Origin: Bdellovibrionales bacterium
Lineage (GTDB): Bacteria > Bdellovibrionota > Bdellovibrionia > Bdellovibrionales > JAMPXM01
Direction: 5' to 3'
NCBI GenBank assembly: GCA_005793615.1
Contig: SXRI01000113.1
Location: 1-8,467, forward strand
DNA: 8,467 nucleotides
Part shown: in pieces, positions 7,114 through 8,467 of the stretch
Layout of the letters: each line of letters begins with the position of its first letter
Numbering within the stretch: the stretch's first letter is position 1
Position numbers and translations under genes: made by a program
Notes under the pieces: model-generated
What the model was told of the DNA's origin: nothing
Databases searched by the model: none
The model's input: only the letters and a program-made list of their open reading frames with translations

Positions 7114-8201
7114 GCTTTCATCTCCCGCAATTGAGCGACATCCTTGGCTCCCGTACAAAATAGAGCGGTCTTGAATTCATACTCGAGTGCTTGCATGGTT
7201 TGATCGAGGCATTCCTCGCCACCGAGCGCGGCTTCAATGAGAGGCTTTGCAAAGCCCGCGAGGGTAGCTCCCATTGCCACGGTCTTCGCGGCATCCAAAC
7301 CGGAACGCAAACCACCCGAGGCCCAAACCATATAATCAGGCCTTAGAGCAACCGCGGCGACGAGCCCTTCAGTGGTTGCAATTCCCCAATCACGGAATGT
7401 TTCCGCGGTCCGCTTAAGCTTTTCGTTATCGCCAGCACGACCGCCTTCGATTCTTCCCCAATGAGTACCGCCATAACCACCGATATCAACCGCAGCGAGC
7501 CCAAGGCCATTGAGTCGCATGAGCGTCGCCTGCGAAAAACCGCAACCGGTTTCCTTGACGATGACAGGGAGTTTCAATTCCCGCACCAGGCGTTCCAAGG
7601 CTTTGAAGCCTCCCCTATAGTGCGGAGTTCCTTCTGGCTGCAAACACTCTTGAAGCGGATTAAGATGCACAATCATCGCCGCCGCTTCAAGACTATCTGC
7701 CAATCGGCGAATGTCGTCGACGCTCGCTTCAATCAGTTGCGCAAGTCCAATATTGCCAAATAATATAAGTTTAGGTGCGGCTTTGCGAACCTCAAGCCAC
7801 TCAGCGTCCGCCGTGTGATCAAAAAGCTGTCGCCGCTGCGAACCAACGCCCATCGCCCATCCGCGACTCTCAGCAACTCGCGCCAAAGTCACATTTAGAT
7901 TCACACTACCGGCATGCCCTGCCGTCATCGAACTGACGAACATCGGCGCCGCCAAATCACGGCCAAAGAGACGAGTCGCCAAGGAAATTTCGTGAAAATC
8001 GAGATCAGGAAGTGCTTCGTGAACGAGTTGAACTTGATCAAGTCCTGAGCCGCCGACAGCTTGCATTCGCGCCTCAAGAGCCAGGCGAATATGATCGGCC
8101 TTACGCCCTTCAAAAGAGCCATCAAACAAGGAGAAGTCCATCTTTTGATTCAAGATGTGCTTTATGGTGTGGTTCTCACCGTAGATGTTTTCGGTGGCCA
8201 T
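7104..8201 (-). CDS. fni: Type 2 isopentenyl-diphosphate isomerase (FMN-dependent)
   Basis: This 365-residue enzyme interconverts IPP and DMAPP, giving the starter for prenyl chain synthesis. Type 2 isomerases are TIM-barrel flavoproteins that need reduced FMN and Mg2+. Family blocks in order are RKADHI (33-38), FVSSMTAGHA (88-97), GVGSQR (118-123), NIGLAQL (150-156), HLNPLQECLQPEG (179-191, with substrate His/Asn and the metal-binding Gln-Pro-Glu), VKETGCGFS (215-223), DIGGYGGTHW (239-248) and ASGGLRSG (294-301). The usual MTGG is MTAG here. RKADHI normally lies close to the N-terminus, so about 20 extra residues are present. They are kept because the ATG at 8201 has good GAGG sites and the ATG at 8141 has none. 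It is the first gene of the isoprenoid unit, 100 bases after rplT, and overlaps mvaA. Confidence 0.95.
   Translation of the reverse strand: MATENIYGENHTIKHILNQKMDFSLFDGSFEGRKADHIRLALEARMQAVGGSGLDQVQLVHEALPDLDFHEISLATRLFGRDLAAPMFVSSMTAGHAGSVNLNVTLARVAESRGWAMGVGSQRRQLFDHTADAEWLEVRKAAPKLILFGNIGLAQLIEASVDDIRRLADSLEAAAMIVHLNPLQECLQPEGTPHYRGGFKALERLVRELKLPVIVKETGCGFSQATLMRLNGLGLAAVDIGGYGGTHWGRIEGGRAGDNEKLKRTAETFRDWGIATTEGLVAAVALRPDYMVWASGGLRSGLDAAKTVAMGATLAGFAKPLIEAALGGEECLDQTMQALEYEFKTALFCTGAKDVAQLREMKAWR
7122..7126 (-). promoter_or_regulatory. Ribosome binding site of mvaA inside the end of fni
   Basis: GGGAG followed by eight bases precedes the ATG at 7113. The alternative ATG at 7107 would be 14 bases away, so this site favours the MAMSKD start and a 10-base overlap with fni. 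Confidence 0.7.
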
Positions 8202-8206
8202 TGATG

Positions 8207-8215
8207 CCTCGCCTC
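8207..8215 (-). promoter_or_regulatory. Ribosome binding site of fni
   Basis: The minus strand reads GAGGCGAGG, giving two GAGG cores at 10 and 5 bases from the ATG at 8201. This supports the longer fni start over the internal ATG at 8141, which is preceded by no purine-rich anti-anti-SD match. Confidence 0.65.
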
Positions 8216-8301
8216 AAGCAGTTACATGGAAATTCCCACGCGAACTAAACCAGAGTTCAACCTCATTTCGTTCGGTCCGCGCGAGACATCTTCGCTGCTG
8301 A

Positions 8302-8467
8302 TTAAAGTACCTGTTTTACAAGTGCTGAGAAACCATCAGCATTGTTAACCGCGAGATCCGCAAGAACCTTACGATCGAGATCGATACCTTTGTTCAAAAG
8401 TGCATTGATCAATTTAGAATAAGTCGTACCGTTCAAGCGAGCGGCCGCATTGATTCGCTGAATCCAC
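8302..8467 (-). CDS. rplT: 50S ribosomal protein L20, C-terminal part
   Basis: The minus strand from the window edge encodes the last 54 residues of L20, ending in TAA at 8304-8302. It begins WIQRINAAARLNGTTYSKLI and continues through DLDRKVLADLAVNNADGFSALV, closely following the Escherichia coli L20 C-terminus (WIQRINAAARxNGxSYSKFI, IDRKILADIAV). L20 is a primary 23S rRNA-binding protein needed early in 50S assembly, and in many bacteria it represses its own infC-rpmI-rplT operon. The visible part is the globular RNA-binding domain; the basic N-terminal extension and start lie beyond the window. The full protein is usually near 118 residues, so about half is present. This is truncation by the window, not a broken gene. 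Confidence 0.95.
   Translation of the reverse strand, partial: WIQRINAAARLNGTTYSKLINALLNKGIDLDRKVLADLAVNNADGFSALVKQVL

Overview
The window looks like chromosomal DNA of a Gram-negative bacterium that makes isoprenoids by the mevalonate route. The Gram-negative reading rests on a secreted protein and a signal-peptide protein that looks like an outer-membrane barrel. Base composition is near half G+C by eye. A complete mevalonate block, a secreted zinc carboxypeptidase and ribosomal protein L20 fit a Bdellovibrio-like (Bdellovibrionota) or other delta-proteobacteria-like host. That placement is inference from gene content, not from a search.

Layout, left to right. Positions 1-166 hold no supported gene, apart from a small imperfect DNA dyad at 9-30 and a strong ribosome binding site. 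A secreted M14 zinc carboxypeptidase follows on the + strand (167-1630). One base later it meets, tail to tail, a minus-strand gene for a predicted outer-membrane barrel protein of unknown function (1632-2669). After a 166-base gap the rest of the window is minus-strand. Read in the direction of transcription it is: the C-terminal end of rplT (8302-8467), a 97-100 base gap, then fni (type 2 IPP isomerase), mvaA (class II HMG-CoA reductase), a phosphomevalonate kinase-like gene, mvaD (decarboxylase) and mvaK1 (mevalonate kinase).

The five isoprenoid genes form one compact unit. Junctions are a 10-base overlap (fni/mvaA), a 4-base ATGA overlap (mvaA/pmk), a 5-base gap (pmk/mvaD) and a 1-base TAATG overlap (mvaD/mvaK1). 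This points to one polycistronic mRNA with translational coupling. Together the products take HMG-CoA to mevalonate, 5-phosphomevalonate, 5-diphosphomevalonate and IPP, and interconvert IPP and DMAPP. The two entry enzymes, acetoacetyl-CoA thiolase and HMG-CoA synthase, are not in the window and must be elsewhere if the pathway works.

I see no tRNA, rRNA, CRISPR array, insertion sequence or prophage signature. No stretch longer than about 170 bases lacks a gene. Nothing here is clearly a new biological system. The points most worth a second look are the uncharacterised barrel protein, the altered active-site loops in two of the three GHMP-family enzymes, and the lack of a visible terminator between rplT and the isoprenoid genes.
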